NCBI RefSeq assembly: GCF_000205165.1
Contig: NZ_GL883865.1
Coordinates: 124,001 to 188,000 of the forward strand
Origin: Paraprevotella xylaniphila YIT 11841
GTDB lineage: Bacteria; Bacteroidota; Bacteroidia; Bacteroidales; Bacteroidaceae
Reading direction: 5' to 3'
DNA length: 64,000 bases
Program-made: the position numbers and the translations under genes
The notes under the pieces: model-generated
The model's input: the letters and a program-made list of their open reading frames with translations, nothing else
Database searches by the model: none
What the model was told of the DNA's origin: nothing
Shown here: one piece after another, positions 1-11,000 of the stretch
Position numbering within the stretch: position 1 is the first letter of the stretch
How the letters are laid out: each line of letters starts with the position of its first letter

Positions 1-303
1 CACCTCCAACACATTCAAACGGGGCACACCGTCGTCCCCGACATATCCCCCGTGCCCTTTCACGTGCATGTCGCCTCCGGAACAAAAAGCCTTGTCGCCC
101 GCTCCTGTCAACACCACCACACGGACATCACGCCGCTCGCGGCAAATATAGAACGCGTCGCTCATCTCCGACACCGTGCGCGGCGTAAAAGCGTTGCGCA
201 CCTGCGGGCGGTTGATGGTGATACGGGCAATGCCGTTATAAAATTCAAAAAGAATATCCTCGTATTCCTTCAAAGTTTTCCATTCTCTGTTCATATCCTT
301 CAT
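1..303 (-). CDS. menB: 1,4-dihydroxy-2-naphthoyl-CoA synthase, N-terminal part (runs off the window)
   Basis: This crotonase-family enzyme closes the second ring of the naphthoquinone during menaquinone synthesis, converting o-succinylbenzoyl-CoA to DHNA-CoA. Only the first 101 codons are present; the rest lies to the left of position 1. The translation begins [17 protein letters not shown] and contains the typical crotonase segment [12 protein letters not shown] followed by [16 protein letters not shown], the oxyanion-hole region of MenB. The start ATG at 303 lies one base after the menD stop (TAAGATG), so the two genes are co-transcribed and probably translationally coupled. The family and order (menF, menD, menB) are those of known Bacteroidales men operons; menC, menE and menA are presumably outside the window. 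Confidence 0.93.
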   Translation of the reverse strand, partial: MKDMNREWKTLKEYEDILFEFYNGIARITINRPQVRNAFTPRTVSEMSDAFYICRERRDVRVVVLTGAGDKAFCSGGDMHVKGHGGYVGDDGVPRLNVLEV

Positions 304-304
304 C

Positions 305-1978
305 TTAAAAATTCTTCCATCTCTCCTTTATCGCATGATAGTAATTCCGTAGCTCTTCTGCATCGGCCTCCGCATCGGTAAACACTTCCAACAAGACAGG
401 TGCCGTGGCTGTTTCGTCCAACAAATCATCAAAAGCGGCCAAGAGGGACACAGTGTCCGCAGCCTGCAAATAAGTGAATCCCTGCGATTCAGCCCAACCT
501 GCCGCCGACGCGCCATGAGAAGCCGTCACGAAATGCCGCGTATCCCCGGCCATGTCCAATCCGGGCAAGGCATGGAAAATGGCCCCGCCGCCGTTGTTCA
601 ACACGACAATGCGGAGGTTGGAACGTATATGGCCGTTCCATAACGCATTCATGTCATAAAAGAAACTCAAATCACCTACAAGCAGGAAATTCATCCGGTC
701 GGACACTGCCGCATAACCTACCGCAGCCGACACGGAACCTTCTATGCCGTTCACTCCCCTGTTGCATTGCACTTCCACACCTTCGGGCAGGCGGCACAAT
801 TCCGCCAAGCGCACCACCGAACTGTTGGCCAAATGGAGCACTGCATGGGGTGGCAATGCCTCTAACACGCGCCGCACGGCATACATCTCGGAGTATCCGG
901 TTTCCGGAGAGGCCAACCGGGCACAACTTTCATGCCATAGCTGCGCATACGCCCCGGACAGCAAAGCCTCCGGCCGGAAAAACAAACGGAAGAAATCAGC
1001 AGGAGAAGCCTCCACAACCGTGGTCAGCGCACAAAACAAATCCGCCGGAAGGCCATCCGGCGAAACATGCCAGTGCACCAACGAAGGCGTACGCCTCAGG
1101 AACTGTTTCAAACGTTTCGACACGACATGCCCGCCTACGGTAATCACCAAGTCCGGGCGCAACGCCTGCAAGTCTTCCTCACGGGCTGCATATAACAAGG
1201 CATCGAAGCCCCGTACCGCATCTGAAGCCGACGGGCAATTCCCCAACACTTCAGCCAACCAAGCCACGCGACTGCCGGACAGGCAAGCCGCTACACCGGC
1301 CGCCTCGTCCGAAGACATCTGCCCCGACACGACCAGAACCCGACGGTACTTGGGAAGCTCTTCTTTCAGGAAGAAAGACAAAGTCCGTCCCTCGTCGGAC
1401 ATATCCCGCCGTACCATACGCCGTACGGAAGGCAAAGCTTCCGCCGTAAATTGAAACAACGGTTCGGAAAGGGGGACATTGATATGCACCGGCCCGTAGC
1501 CGTGGTGATCCACTTCAAGCAAAGCCTCGTTGACAAGCCGGTTGGCATACCATTCATCTTCCCCGGTACGTACCTCGGGCAGATTGACCGCCTTCCGCAC
1601 CAAGCCACCGAAAACACCCGGCTGCGGCAAAGTCTGCCCGTCCATCTGCCCGATCCAAGCCGCCGGACGGTCGGCGGAAACGACTACCAAAGGTACCCGA
1701 CGGTAGAACGCCTCGCACACCGCCGGATGGAGGTTGAGCAAAGCCGAACCGGAGGTACAACAGACCACCACGGGAGCCTGTACATGCAAAGCCAATCCGA
1801 CGGCGAAGAAACCGGCACTGCGCTCGTCCGTCACCGAAAAGCATTCAAAATCCTCACACGTGGCGAAAGCCTGTACTAACGGCACATTACGGCTTCCGGG
1901 ACACAACACCGCCCGGCGAATGCCGTGCGCACGCAGCAAGGCAACAAGCTGCAACACGTTCTTCTTATCCGAATACAT
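305..1978 (-). CDS. menD: SEPHCHC synthase (menaquinone biosynthesis)
   Basis: This thiamine-diphosphate enzyme joins 2-oxoglutarate and isochorismate to give 2-succinyl-5-enolpyruvyl-6-hydroxy-3-cyclohexene-1-carboxylate. The 557-residue product has the usual family length. The N-terminal Pyr domain shows [14 protein letters not shown] and a central domain follows. The C-terminal PP domain carries the ThDP/Mg signature [15 protein letters not shown] followed by [14 protein letters not shown]. The start ATG at 1978 lies inside the end of menF (14-base overlap), which fits tight coupling in a cytoplasmic operon. Nothing is missing or truncated. Confidence 0.96.
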   Translation of the reverse strand: MYSDKKNVLQLVALLRAHGIRRAVLCPGSRNVPLVQAFATCEDFECFSVTDERSAGFFAVGLALHVQAPVVVCCTSGSALLNLHPAVCEAFYRRVPLVVVSADRPAAWIGQMDGQTLPQPGVFGGLVRKAVNLPEVRTGEDEWYANRLVNEALLEVDHHGYGPVHINVPLSEPLFQFTAEALPSVRRMVRRDMSDEGRTLSFFLKEELPKYRRVLVVSGQMSSDEAAGVAACLSGSRVAWLAEVLGNCPSASDAVRGFDALLYAAREEDLQALRPDLVITVGGHVVSKRLKQFLRRTPSLVHWHVSPDGLPADLFCALTTVVEASPADFFRLFFRPEALLSGAYAQLWHESCARLASPETGYSEMYAVRRVLEALPPHAVLHLANSSVVRLAELCRLPEGVEVQCNRGVNGIEGSVSAAVGYAAVSDRMNFLLVGDLSFFYDMNALWNGHIRSNLRIVVLNNGGGAIFHALPGLDMAGDTRHFVTASHGASAAGWAESQGFTYLQAADTVSLLAAFDDLLDETATAPVLLEVFTDAEADAEELRNYYHAIKERWKNF

Positions 1979-3092
1979 CAGTTCCTCCTTTCGAGATTAC
2001 ATATTTCATAGTCTGCAACTTACGTTCCGTCTCCATCCATTCTTCTTCGCACACGGAAGCCGGCAAGATCCCGCCTCCGGCATACAGGCGGATTTTTTCC
2101 GCCCCTTCGCCACATTGCATGCATCGCAAATTCACATACAAAGCCGTCTTCCCCTCCGGCTCCCACCGTCCGAGGAAACCGGCATAATAGCCACGGTCAT
2201 ATCCTTCATGCGACAGGATGAAGCGAAAAGCCTCTTCTTTGGGCAACCCGCATACGGCAGGCGTAGGATGCAAAGCCTGCAACAAGCCGCCTAAGGCTTC
2301 GGCCGAAGAAAGACGGAAACGGATATCGGTTTTCAAATGGGCCAATTCTCCGGCCGTAGCCGTATAAGGCCCTTCCACAGTGAACCGGATATCCCGTTCC
2401 CGCAAGCAACCGCCGATATATTCCGTCACAAAAGCTTGTTCGCGGATGTTCTTTTCCGACCACGGACCTGCCAACTTGCCCTCTTTCAGGAATTGCGTAC
2501 CGGCCAAAGCCACTGTACGGTAGTCCCCTTTTCCTCCGGCCAAAAGGATTTCGGGCGTAGCCCCCAACCAAAAACCGGTTTGCGGCGTATGGAACAAATA
2601 CACGTATGAATGCACATAACGGCGGCAGGCCGCCCCGAAAGCCCGCGCCCACGAAAAGCCCCGGGGAAAAGCATCCGTACAAGCACGGGAAAGCACCAAC
2701 TTCTGAAAATCCCCGGCACGAAGCGCAGCGGAAAAAAAACGAAAAGCCTCACGGTACTCCTTCGACGGCTGTTCCTCCAACCGTCCGCAAAAGGGCATCG
2801 GAGCAGGTGCCTCTACCTCATCGGGACATGCAGCCCGGGATATACCGGCTTCTATTTCCTCCTCCAAGGGAAGCAGCCATAAAGGATGCCCCTCTCCGAA
2901 CCGAAAAGGGGCAAACACAAAACCAGTCTTCCCGTCCAACGGCGGGATGCCTTCAAAAGATTGCAGGGAGGACCGTGCCGCCCGTATGCCGTGACAAACA
3001 CTTTCCCCCGGCTCACGGTAGAACACAAAGGCATCTTTTCCGCCCTTAATCCATTCATCTATTACCGCCTCGTCGTCCTGCATGCGGCTCAT
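1965..3092 (-). CDS. menF: Isochorismate synthase (chorismate-utilising enzyme)
   Basis: This enzyme converts chorismate to isochorismate, the committed step of menaquinone synthesis. The C-terminal two thirds is a chorismate-binding domain: KLVLSRACTDAF, GATPEILLAGG, VALAGTQ, VTEYIGGCLRERDI, LKTDIRFRL and LHPTPAVCGLPKEEA are all recognisable. The frame is open up to 3170. I place the start at 3092 (MSRMQDDE, 375 aa) because that ATG overlaps the upstream stop as ATGA; 3083 is the alternative. The first 26 codons of the longer frame lie inside the hotdog domain of the upstream gene. Assignment to the menaquinone rather than the siderophore pathway comes from the neighbours. Confidence 0.93.
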   Translation of the reverse strand: MSRMQDDEAVIDEWIKGGKDAFVFYREPGESVCHGIRAARSSLQSFEGIPPLDGKTGFVFAPFRFGEGHPLWLLPLEEEIEAGISRAACPDEVEAPAPMPFCGRLEEQPSKEYREAFRFFSAALRAGDFQKLVLSRACTDAFPRGFSWARAFGAACRRYVHSYVYLFHTPQTGFWLGATPEILLAGGKGDYRTVALAGTQFLKEGKLAGPWSEKNIREQAFVTEYIGGCLRERDIRFTVEGPYTATAGELAHLKTDIRFRLSSAEALGGLLQALHPTPAVCGLPKEEAFRFILSHEGYDRGYYAGFLGRWEPEGKTALYVNLRCMQCGEGAEKIRLYAGGGILPASVCEEEWMETERKLQTMKYVISKGGTDVFG

Positions 3093-4321
3093 TTGCGTTT
3101 CATCACACTGTTCATCACCCGGATGGAAGACACCAATTTCCCCGTGGAAGTGAACACATCCACGTTCCACACGTGTGAAGAGCGCCCTTTATGCACAATC
3201 GTGGCCACAGCCCTCACCGTATCCCCCTCGTGGGCCGAAGAGATATGGTTGCCGCTCACTTGCATCCCCACAACGAATTCATCGGGATTGCAAATCACCA
3301 TCGACCCCAACCCGGCCACTGTCTCTGCCAAAGCCAACGTGGCCCCGCCGTGCAGGATGCCGAAAGGTTGGCGCGTGCGGTGGTCCACCGGCATGGTGGC
3401 TTCTATCCGCTCGTGGGAAGCATACGTATATTGTATGCCCAAATTCCCCATCAACGTAGTCTGCGCCTGTGCATTCAAGGCATCAAGCGGTATCTCGCTT
3501 TCGCGCACCTCGGCCAGGAAAGCATTCTCCACCGCCACGGCCACACCGTCTTCATTGTTGGAGAGGGTCACGTAGTCGGCACAACGCTTCACCGAATCCG
3601 GGGCATTCCCCATGGCAATGCCCAAATCGGCCAACTGCAACATGGTCACGTCGGCCACGCCGTCGCCGAACACCACAATCTCGTCCGTCTTGATGCCCTC
3701 CATTTCCATGATGACACCCAACGTATTGGCTTTGTCCACCCGGCTGCCCACCACTTCCAGGAAATACGGCTCGGAACGGAACACATCCAATACACCGTTC
3801 AAACGACGCTTCCAATGGTTCTCCAACCCCACCAAAGCTTCCTCGTCATCGCTCACCAACATACATTTGCAAGGCGGGTAATCTATTGCCGCAGAGAAAA
3901 ACTCCTGATGCTCCAACTTCATGCCGTTCAAGGCCGCTTCGGCTCGCACATGCGGATCATCCGGGTTATTCGTCACGACCGTATCCCCGTTATAAGTAAG
4001 GATCGAAAAACCGTTTTTCTCGGCTTTCTTCTCCAAATAAGTGATATGTTCCGGATTGATACGGCGTTCAAATACCACCTCTCCGTTGGAAGCGTTAATC
4101 ACCTGGCCACCGTTATAAGAGAGGATATACCCGTTATATGTACCCAATTCCAGTTTCTTGGCCAATGGCAACAAACCGTAAGTGGGACGTCCCGATGCCA
4201 ACATGATGCGTACGCCCATCTGCTGCACTTTGAGCAACGTGTTCAGCGTCCGCTTGCTAATCTCCTTCTCGTCGTTCAACAGTGTCCCGTCCACGTCGAG
4301 CACTAACATTTTATATTTCAT
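3089..4321 (-). CDS. HAD-IIB phosphatase fused to a hotdog thioesterase, probable DHNA-CoA thioesterase
   Basis: This is a 410-residue fusion. Residues 1 to about 270 form a Cof-type HAD hydrolase: motif I DVDGTLLN (Asp9, Asp11), motif II LASGRP (Ser43), and the late acidic motif FGDGVADVTML. Residues about 285-410 form a hotdog domain with the PaaI/MenI signature FGILHGGATLALAETVAG, where the HGG and the following Glu are the expected active-site elements. As first gene of the men operon, ATGA-coupled to menF, the hotdog half is the best candidate for the DHNA-CoA thioesterase step that the other visible men genes do not supply. The HAD substrate is not evident. Domain calls are firm; the pathway role is inferred from context. 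Confidence 0.85.
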   Translation of the reverse strand: MKYKMLVLDVDGTLLNDEKEISKRTLNTLLKVQQMGVRIMLASGRPTYGLLPLAKKLELGTYNGYILSYNGGQVINASNGEVVFERRINPEHITYLEKKAEKNGFSILTYNGDTVVTNNPDDPHVRAEAALNGMKLEHQEFFSAAIDYPPCKCMLVSDDEEALVGLENHWKRRLNGVLDVFRSEPYFLEVVGSRVDKANTLGVIMEMEGIKTDEIVVFGDGVADVTMLQLADLGIAMGNAPDSVKRCADYVTLSNNEDGVAVAVENAFLAEVRESEIPLDALNAQAQTTLMGNLGIQYTYASHERIEATMPVDHRTRQPFGILHGGATLALAETVAGLGSMVICNPDEFVVGMQVSGNHISSAHEGDTVRAVATIVHKGRSSHVWNVDVFTSTGKLVSSIRVMNSVMKRK

Positions 4322-4348
4322 ACTCCCACGTTTTTTTATTCATGTACA

Positions 4349-4356
4349 CAAATATA
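4349..4356 (-). promoter_or_regulatory. -7 element of the men operon promoter
   Basis: The minus strand reads TATATTTG, an exact match to the Bacteroides-type -7 consensus TAnnTTTG, placed so that transcription would begin about 20 bases before the start codon at 4321. No TTTG -33 box lies 19-21 bases upstream, so the call rests on the -7 match and position. Confidence 0.5.
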
Positions 4357-5057
4357 GCGAAAGCCTTTCAGAAAAGAGGACGGAAGAAGTAGTTTATCGC
4401 AAAGCTTCACGTTTTTTAGGGAACGGCACCCGGAAATTGCCAAATTGTCAATTTGTCAATTCAGGCTCCACGTGGCTGCGCTATTTGTCCCCCGGTCCGC
4501 CCTTGTTCCCCGATACACGATTCTCACGCATCAGGAAAATGTCTTTTCGCCACCCCGGCCTCTCTTATATTGGCAAATTGCCCGGCCTCGCCACGCGGCA
4601 TGCGCAGGCAAACCGGAAACACGTCAGCACATCGTGGCACCGGCCTGACATCCTGACATCCGGATTTTGAAGGCAAATCCCATCCAAATAGGAAAAACAA
4701 GGTGCCAAAAGCCCGTTTTTCACTTTGCCTTCCAAAGCCTTTTCCACCCACAAACGGACATCGGCGGAACAAGATGCGGACAAAAAAAATGTTTTTTCAG
4801 CCGAACGAAAAATCATTCGGCTGAGATTGGGGTTCTACTTAGGTTAAAAAACGTATAATAACAGGCTGAAACGCAAATTTATGTATCAGGAAAGGGCTTT
4901 AAAAGCTTATGGAAGGCTACAAATACAGGGGCAAGCATAAGCACAAAAAGGAAAGGAAGGTGTCATTTTGTCAACCGGAAGTCCATTTTTCTTAAAATGG
5001 TATGTAATACCCCATATTATGTTATTATTTGACCCATAACCCATTGAATATTGAACA
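4357..5057. other. Non-coding spacer between the divergent men operon and lyase gene
   Basis: About 700 bases between divergent genes. Open frames in it have no initiation context and no recognisable protein features, so I call none. The stretch 4436-4462 has short TCAATTTGTCAATT-like tandem words. A palindromic repeat lies at 4798-4823 and is listed separately. The last 200 bases are AT-rich, as expected before a promoter. Confidence 0.6.
4798..4823. repeat. Intergenic palindromic repeat, copy 1
   Basis: CAGCCGAACG, a six-base AT loop, then CATTCGGCTG: ten-base arms with one G-T type mismatch. The arm vocabulary (GGCTGAG, AAAATC loop) is shared with the repeats near 19.3, 47.1 and 49.1 kb. 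Confidence 0.7.
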
Positions 5058-5065
5058 TATATTTG
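5058..5065 (+). promoter_or_regulatory. -7 element before the alginate-lyase-family gene
   Basis: TATATTTG matches the TAnnTTTG -7 consensus, 28 bases before the start codon at 5094. The nearest TTTG upstream (5028-5031) is 26 bases away, wider than the usual 19-21, so the -33 box is uncertain. Confidence 0.5.
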
Positions 5066-5093
5066 CAAGGTATGAAAATAAAATCGAGATGGT

Positions 5094-7934
5094 ATGAAGA
5101 AAAAAAACGTTTTGTTATGGTTATGTACCTTATGTTTCCCGTTGGGAAGCATGGCACAAGGGTTTATCCATCCGGGGGCATTGCATACCCAAGCGGATTT
5201 TGACCGGGTGAAAGAGAAGCTGGCCAACGGCGAAGAACCATGGACTGCTGCTTACAAGTTTTTCAAAACCAGCCCGTATATCATGACCGTGGACGACCGG
5301 CATCCCACTCCGGTGCGCAGGATTGTCCGTGGCTGCGGGGCCGGTTGCCCGTGGCTACCCCCAGGAGAAAACACGGATAACTATGGAACACCACAGGATA
5401 ATGCGCACGCGGCCTATCAATTCGCACTCGAATGGAAGATTACCGGGGATGAAAAATATGCCCGAAAAGCCGTCGAGTACTTGAACGCCTGGGCACGGAC
5501 CTGCAAGGACATCGGCGGGAACAACAATTACGCCCTGGCTTCGGGACTTTCCGGCTATGCGTTTGCCAACGCGGGGGAACTGATGCGCGACTATGAGGGA
5601 TGGAAACCCGCAGACTTCAAGCGTTACCAAGATTTTATACGTAGGGTGTTCGTCCGCAATTCCCTCAGTTTCCTTGAAAACCGCGCGGAAGGGCACGACG
5701 ACCATTATTGGTCCAATTGGGGATTGTGCAATGTGCTTTGCATCATATCCGCAGGCATATTGTGCGATGACGTATGGGTGTATAACCGGGGCATGGAATT
5801 TTATAAGTATATGGAGGACCACCGTTACGGCGAGTCTATCCACATGTTGGTTTACCACTTGTTCGAGGATGAAGATGGCCCGTTCGGCTACATAGGGCAG
5901 ATGCATGAGTCCAACCGCGACCAAAGCCATGCCAGCATGGCGGTAGCCCTGGCGGCAGATGTCTGCGGCGTGGGACGCAACCAAGGGGAGGATGCCTATA
6001 TGCACAAGGACGACCGTATTGCGGCCGGTTTTGAATATGTGGCCCGCTATAACATGTGGCAGGACGTTCCATACGTACCCTACACGAATATGGAGGGAGG
6101 TTATTTCCCGGAACCCGGGTGGGGCGGACGCGGCGTGGACCGCCCATGCTGGCCGCGTATCATAAACTATTATGAGAATGTGCGCGGGGTGGAAATGCCT
6201 TGGGGCCATGCCATCATGATGAGGCATAATAATGGCACAGGACTTGACGGCGGAGGAGGCTTCTATGGCGGAGGAGGCGGTTATGACCATTTAGGCTTTA
6301 CCGCATTGATGTGCAGCCTGGATCCATTGACAGACAAAACCAAGGTGCCGACCAAATTGGGCGGAACGGTGCAGTACAACGGCGTGTCCACCACCCGTAC
6401 GGAAGTATCCAACATCCCGAAAGGCTCACAGATGAAGATTACCGTGATTTTGCCGGAGGACGAAGAGGATACCGGCAAGTGGTCATGGGACGACGACCCC
6501 ACCTGTAAAAGCAACGAGCGAGAACTTACCTTGGAGACATCCAGTGTGATTCGCGTGCGTTACATCAACAGCAAGGGCGTGGAATGCACGCGCATGTACT
6601 CCCTGCACGTGGAAGGCGAAGGAACCCCCGAAGGCTATGCCGATGTTTATGCGAAGGTCAACAGTGTGGAAATCCATGACTCCGTGATTTATGCCAAGAA
6701 ATATGCCAACGTGATATTAGGGATGAATTATGATGGCTTTACTATCCGTGAATGGAAATGGGAACGCAGCACAGACGGCAAGCGGTGGACTGACTTGAGA
6801 ACGAATTGCAACCTGTTGGAGATTGAAAGCGTGGCCAAGACCTACTATTACCGTGTGACCATGACACATCCGTCCGGTGCCACCATCATAAAGAATTTCC
6901 TTGTGGAAGTGGCAGAGGTGGACCCTTATGTGATACACGGAAACCAATCCCAACCGGGAACCAACCTGGTGTTGGAGAAAGGTTCTTCCTTCAGCATGTA
7001 CGGCGTTCCGACATCTATCTTAGGCAAGCTGCCGGAAACCACCCGTATTTATAAGTGGGTAGTGGGCACGGATACCATCCAGGCAGACACTTTGACTTAT
7101 CATCTGGACGAACAAGGCAACAAAGTGGCCGACTTAAACGACACCTTGCATATCAAGAGCCTTGACAGCTGTTTCAAGTGCAAGTTGGTTTTCCAAAGGG
7201 TTGCCGAATCGGGAGCGGAAGCCAAGTCTGTTTGCCATTTCAACGTAGACGCGTATGAAGCATGCACGGAAGACCCGTCCTCGGAAGACAGCTATTACAT
7301 CAGTAATGAGTGGGGTGCTTATCTTCGTAACACGGATGCCCAGTTCGTACCATACGCGGAAGAAAACGACCAGGATTACCTGTGGCGCCTGCGACGCTTG
7401 AGCGCAAGTTATGGCAACCGTTATATGCTCTTCAGCCGCACGAACAGCAAGATGCATCTGTCCAAAGACGGCAAGATGATGAACGGGAGCGATTATGCCA
7501 ACAACTCGTTCAACATACTCCGCAAGTGTACGGACGAAGGTGTATATGCCATCCAACGCTCACCGGCGGCTTCCGGTGGCATGCTGTTGCCCAGCGAGGA
7601 CGGCATGTTGTTGGAAGTGTCGCAAGCCCCTTGCTCCGGATTTCCCTTCCGTATCGTGAAAAAGACAGATAACCCCGACGGAATGGAAGAGGTGATGGCC
7701 GAAATGAAAGGTGAAGAGGCACAATTGATATCCTGTAACCGTCACGGCAACCATTTGGCGGTAGAAGCCCAAGAAAGCGGCATGCTGAAAATCTATTCTT
7801 TCGACGGCCGCCTGGTCAAGTCGGTGCGTTGTACGGCCGGAAAGAATGAGGTTGGCCTCCCGGTACAAAACGTAGGTTGGTTGTTGCACTATGTGGGAAC
7901 CTCCGGCCGCACGCAAGGAATGAAAATGCGCTAA
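5094..7934 (+). CDS. Secreted alginate-lyase-family polysaccharide lyase, multidomain
   Basis: A 946-residue exported protein with a signal peptide ending near GSMA-QG (residue 21). Residues about 25-420 resemble the alginate lyase fold (Pfam Alginate_lyase, alpha/alpha toroid): FIHPGALHTQADFDRVKEKL, a helical segment with AAYQFALEWKITGDEKYARK, HDDHYWSNWGLCN at 201-213 and QMHESNRDQSHA near 269, with the Asn/His/Tyr/Arg residues expected of such lyases. A glycine-rich turn (GGGGFYGGGGGYDHLG) ends the domain. Beta-rich domains follow and the tail reads KIYSFDGRLVKSV, a degenerate sorting-type C-terminus. The substrate is unknown; a uronate-containing glycan is the family expectation. No SusC/SusD pair is nearby. 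It may form a transcript with the next gene (gap about 106 bases). Confidence 0.8.
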   Translation: MKKKNVLLWLCTLCFPLGSMAQGFIHPGALHTQADFDRVKEKLANGEEPWTAAYKFFKTSPYIMTVDDRHPTPVRRIVRGCGAGCPWLPPGENTDNYGTPQDNAHAAYQFALEWKITGDEKYARKAVEYLNAWARTCKDIGGNNNYALASGLSGYAFANAGELMRDYEGWKPADFKRYQDFIRRVFVRNSLSFLENRAEGHDDHYWSNWGLCNVLCIISAGILCDDVWVYNRGMEFYKYMEDHRYGESIHMLVYHLFEDEDGPFGYIGQMHESNRDQSHASMAVALAADVCGVGRNQGEDAYMHKDDRIAAGFEYVARYNMWQDVPYVPYTNMEGGYFPEPGWGGRGVDRPCWPRIINYYENVRGVEMPWGHAIMMRHNNGTGLDGGGGFYGGGGGYDHLGFTALMCSLDPLTDKTKVPTKLGGTVQYNGVSTTRTEVSNIPKGSQMKITVILPEDEEDTGKWSWDDDPTCKSNERELTLETSSVIRVRYINSKGVECTRMYSLHVEGEGTPEGYADVYAKVNSVEIHDSVIYAKKYANVILGMNYDGFTIREWKWERSTDGKRWTDLRTNCNLLEIESVAKTYYYRVTMTHPSGATIIKNFLVEVAEVDPYVIHGNQSQPGTNLVLEKGSSFSMYGVPTSILGKLPETTRIYKWVVGTDTIQADTLTYHLDEQGNKVADLNDTLHIKSLDSCFKCKLVFQRVAESGAEAKSVCHFNVDAYEACTEDPSSEDSYYISNEWGAYLRNTDAQFVPYAEENDQDYLWRLRRLSASYGNRYMLFSRTNSKMHLSKDGKMMNGSDYANNSFNILRKCTDEGVYAIQRSPAASGGMLLPSEDGMLLEVSQAPCSGFPFRIVKKTDNPDGMEEVMAEMKGEEAQLISCNRHGNHLAVEAQESGMLKIYSFDGRLVKSVRCTAGKNEVGLPVQNVGWLLHYVGTSGRTQGMKMR

Positions 7935-8040
7935 AAGCCATGTACTGACATAACCGAACCGGATAGTACAAAATTAAGAAACGCTCCTATTGCCATCAGG
8001 TTCGGCAACAGGAAGACGTAAAATGAGAACCTTTAAACTT

Positions 8041-11000
8041 ATGAACATGAAAAGAAAAATTTCAAAAGGAAATGGAAAGCGTATCCCGTTGGCCATCATG
8101 TTTACCATGATGAGCAGTGCGGTGCTGTTCGCACAACAACACCAGTGGATTGATGTGACGGATACTTATCTGGAGAACGCGGATTTCTCGACCGGAACTT
8201 CAGAGGGTTGGCAAGACGGGAATTTGGATCCGGTTGTAAATAAGGACTTCAAGAATGCGGAATATTTCAGGAAAAAGAATATTGCCGGACAAAAAGTGTT
8301 CGGCCTCCGCCCCGGCAACTACAAATTGACCGTTCGCGGTTTCCATCGCGCCGCAGGGGCTAATGGCGGAAAGGATTATGAGGCCGGTACTGAAGTAATC
8401 AATGCGTTCCTGATAGCAGGAGATGCCGAAATCCCATTCGTATCCCTCTATAGCGGGGTAAAAGACGAAACCATACCTAACCAACGCGATGGTTGGCCAG
8501 ACGGGATGGAAGGCATGGCGAAGTACTGTGAAGCCCACCCCGACCAGTATAACAACGTATTGGAGTTCACCGTTTCCGACAAAGGCGAAATGCTTATCGG
8601 CGTGGACATGCGTGGCGGCGAGTGGACATGCTGGGACGATTTCAAACTCTATTTCGACGGTGTGGCTTTCGATGCCTTCCGCATGCAGATGAACCGTGCC
8701 ACCGTGATGCGCGACTCGTTGAACACCCTCGACATACCGGCCTCTTCCGAACTTACCACGTTGCTCGATAAATATTCCGGTTACACAGAATCCACGCCTG
8801 AAGAAGACATCAACGCAGCCGTGGGTGAAATTGCCGGAAAAGTGGAACTGGCCATGGCCGTATGCCTGAACGCGAACACGATGCAGAAAGACATTACCGC
8901 AGCCCAAGGCATCTACGACAAGATTGAGAGCGGAGCCTACACCGTGTCGGAACAAGTGAAGGCCAATCTCAGCAAGGCTATCTCCGAAGCCAAGGCCGTA
9001 CTTGCCAAACCTACACTGGCAGAGGTGGCCGACGCATTGGTGGAAGGTGTGCCCGCCATAGAAGAAGCCATCAAGAATACCAATGCGGTGGTAGGCCTCA
9101 ACCACTCCTTGCAAGTAGCCAAGGGGCTGGCAGACAAGATTGGCGGACTGAGCGACACGGAGGAATACAAGAAAGTGGCGGCCGACCTCAACGCGACCGA
9201 ACTTACTTATACAGACATGGTGACTGATGTGGAGAAACTGAATGCCGTATGCAAGGCCGCGATGACGGAACAATTCCTGGGCACGGCATCGGCTGAACAT
9301 CCGATAGACATGACCAGTTTCATTACCAACCCCAATATCTTCCAGGATGGAGTCATGACCGAAATGCCCGGCGGATGGGTGATGATCGATCGTGGAAGTT
9401 CCGACAACGGCAGTCCGACACTGGCAGACCACGCGGATACGGAACTGCATTGTTCCAGTTGGTCGGACAACGACGCGAACAGCATCTGCAAGGGACATTA
9501 CCAACAGATGATAGGCAAGGAAGACGGGGTGAAGCTGCCTAACGGAGTGTATGAGTTAAGTGCCGCAACGTACACAACCGGCCAGGAAGGCACAAAGATT
9601 TACTTGTATGCCACTCCCGACAGCGTGAACTACTCCAGGGCCATTTTCAATCGGGACGCAGAAGCTTATGGCGACGCTTCCAAGAACATGGGAACCACTA
9701 CGACCGTGCAGAATATCCTGGTGTCGGACGGCAAACTCTACATCGGAATCAACGGTGAAGGCCGTAGCGGAGTGATGGGAGCGGAATGGCGTGCCGATAA
9801 TTTCCGTCTTTCTTACGTGGGTTCCGATGCCACAGAAGCCTATCGAGACCGTTTGACCGCACGCCTGGAAGAAGGCATCGTATGGCATGACTCATTGGTG
9901 AACTACGGTATCGACGACTGGGATTATCTGGGTTGGGTCTTGGACGAAGAAGAAGGCTACTACCAGTACTTGGCTGATGGCGTGCCCATCCAAGATATGA
10001 TTACTGCCATCGGAGACATGGACAACCTCATCCTCGATGCCCAAAAAGTGATAGACCAGTATCTGGCTTTCACCCCGTTGGTGAGAAAGGGCAATGACTT
10101 GTTCGATGCCCTCAACAATGAAAAGGTTTTTGCACAACCGGCTGCACGCAAGACGTTTACCGACGCATTGGTGGAGGCCTCCATCATAGCAGAAGACATG
10201 ACATGGGAGACTTATGTGAGCGACGAAGTCGGACGCCAGACAGAGGCTCTCAATGAGGCTACCACTACCCTGAAGTCCTCCATCGCCATTTGCTACCCGA
10301 TGGGAACTGCCATTGTATTGGCGAACCAGATTGGCGGACTCTCTGAAAATGAGGCTTACAAGAACGTGAAGGAATTGCTCAAACAGGATGAATTTGACAA
10401 CGTAGATGCAGACATGGCGGTGAAAGAACTGCAAGCCGTTTGCCTGACAGCCATGACACCCGACGTTTTGGCCAAAGCCACGAGCGACAACCCGTTCGAC
10501 ATGACCACCTTCGTGGTGAACCCCAACATCTACCAGGATTACGTGGATGAAGCCGGTAACCCCTCCAGGAAAGTCATCAACGGATGGATTTGCGAGACCA
10601 ACGCAGACGGGACGGACCGCACTGAACATACAGAAGACACATGGTTGTGGTGCTACAGTTGGTCCGGACATGAAGGTCACAACATCGGATCAGCTACCAA
10701 TTACCGTCAGGTTGTGGGAACACAGATTGGCGAAGAAGGCAAATTCGAATTGCCCGTGGGTACTTACCGTGTGGAAGCAGCCACTCATGCTACCGGCGGA
10801 GCTGATGCGCTGTGGTTCTATGCGCAGACAAACGACGTGGAAATTTCCACCGTGCCCGACATCCTCGGACAAGACAGCACCGTGTACACGTACACCGAAG
10901 ACCAGTTTGAATATTCCATTTTGAACGGCAACCGTGACCTTTGGGACATCGCACAAGCCGAGGTTGGTACCAATACCATAATTCCTGCCGTCTATGTAGA

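Noticed and set aside
4437-4860. Several open frames of 60-160 codons on both strands in the 4.3-5.1 kb spacer
   Set aside because: They overlap one another, have no promoter or ribosome-site context and give composition without domain features; treated as chance frames.
6245-6285. Glycine-rich repeat in the lyase gene as a possible tandem repeat or recombination site
   Set aside because: It is a short coding repeat (GGGGFYGGGGGY) within a loop, common in secreted enzymes.
7935-8040. CCGAACC / GGTTCGG inverted words between the lyase and modular genes as a terminator
   Set aside because: The seven-base arms are about 40 bases apart and have no T run; too weak to call.
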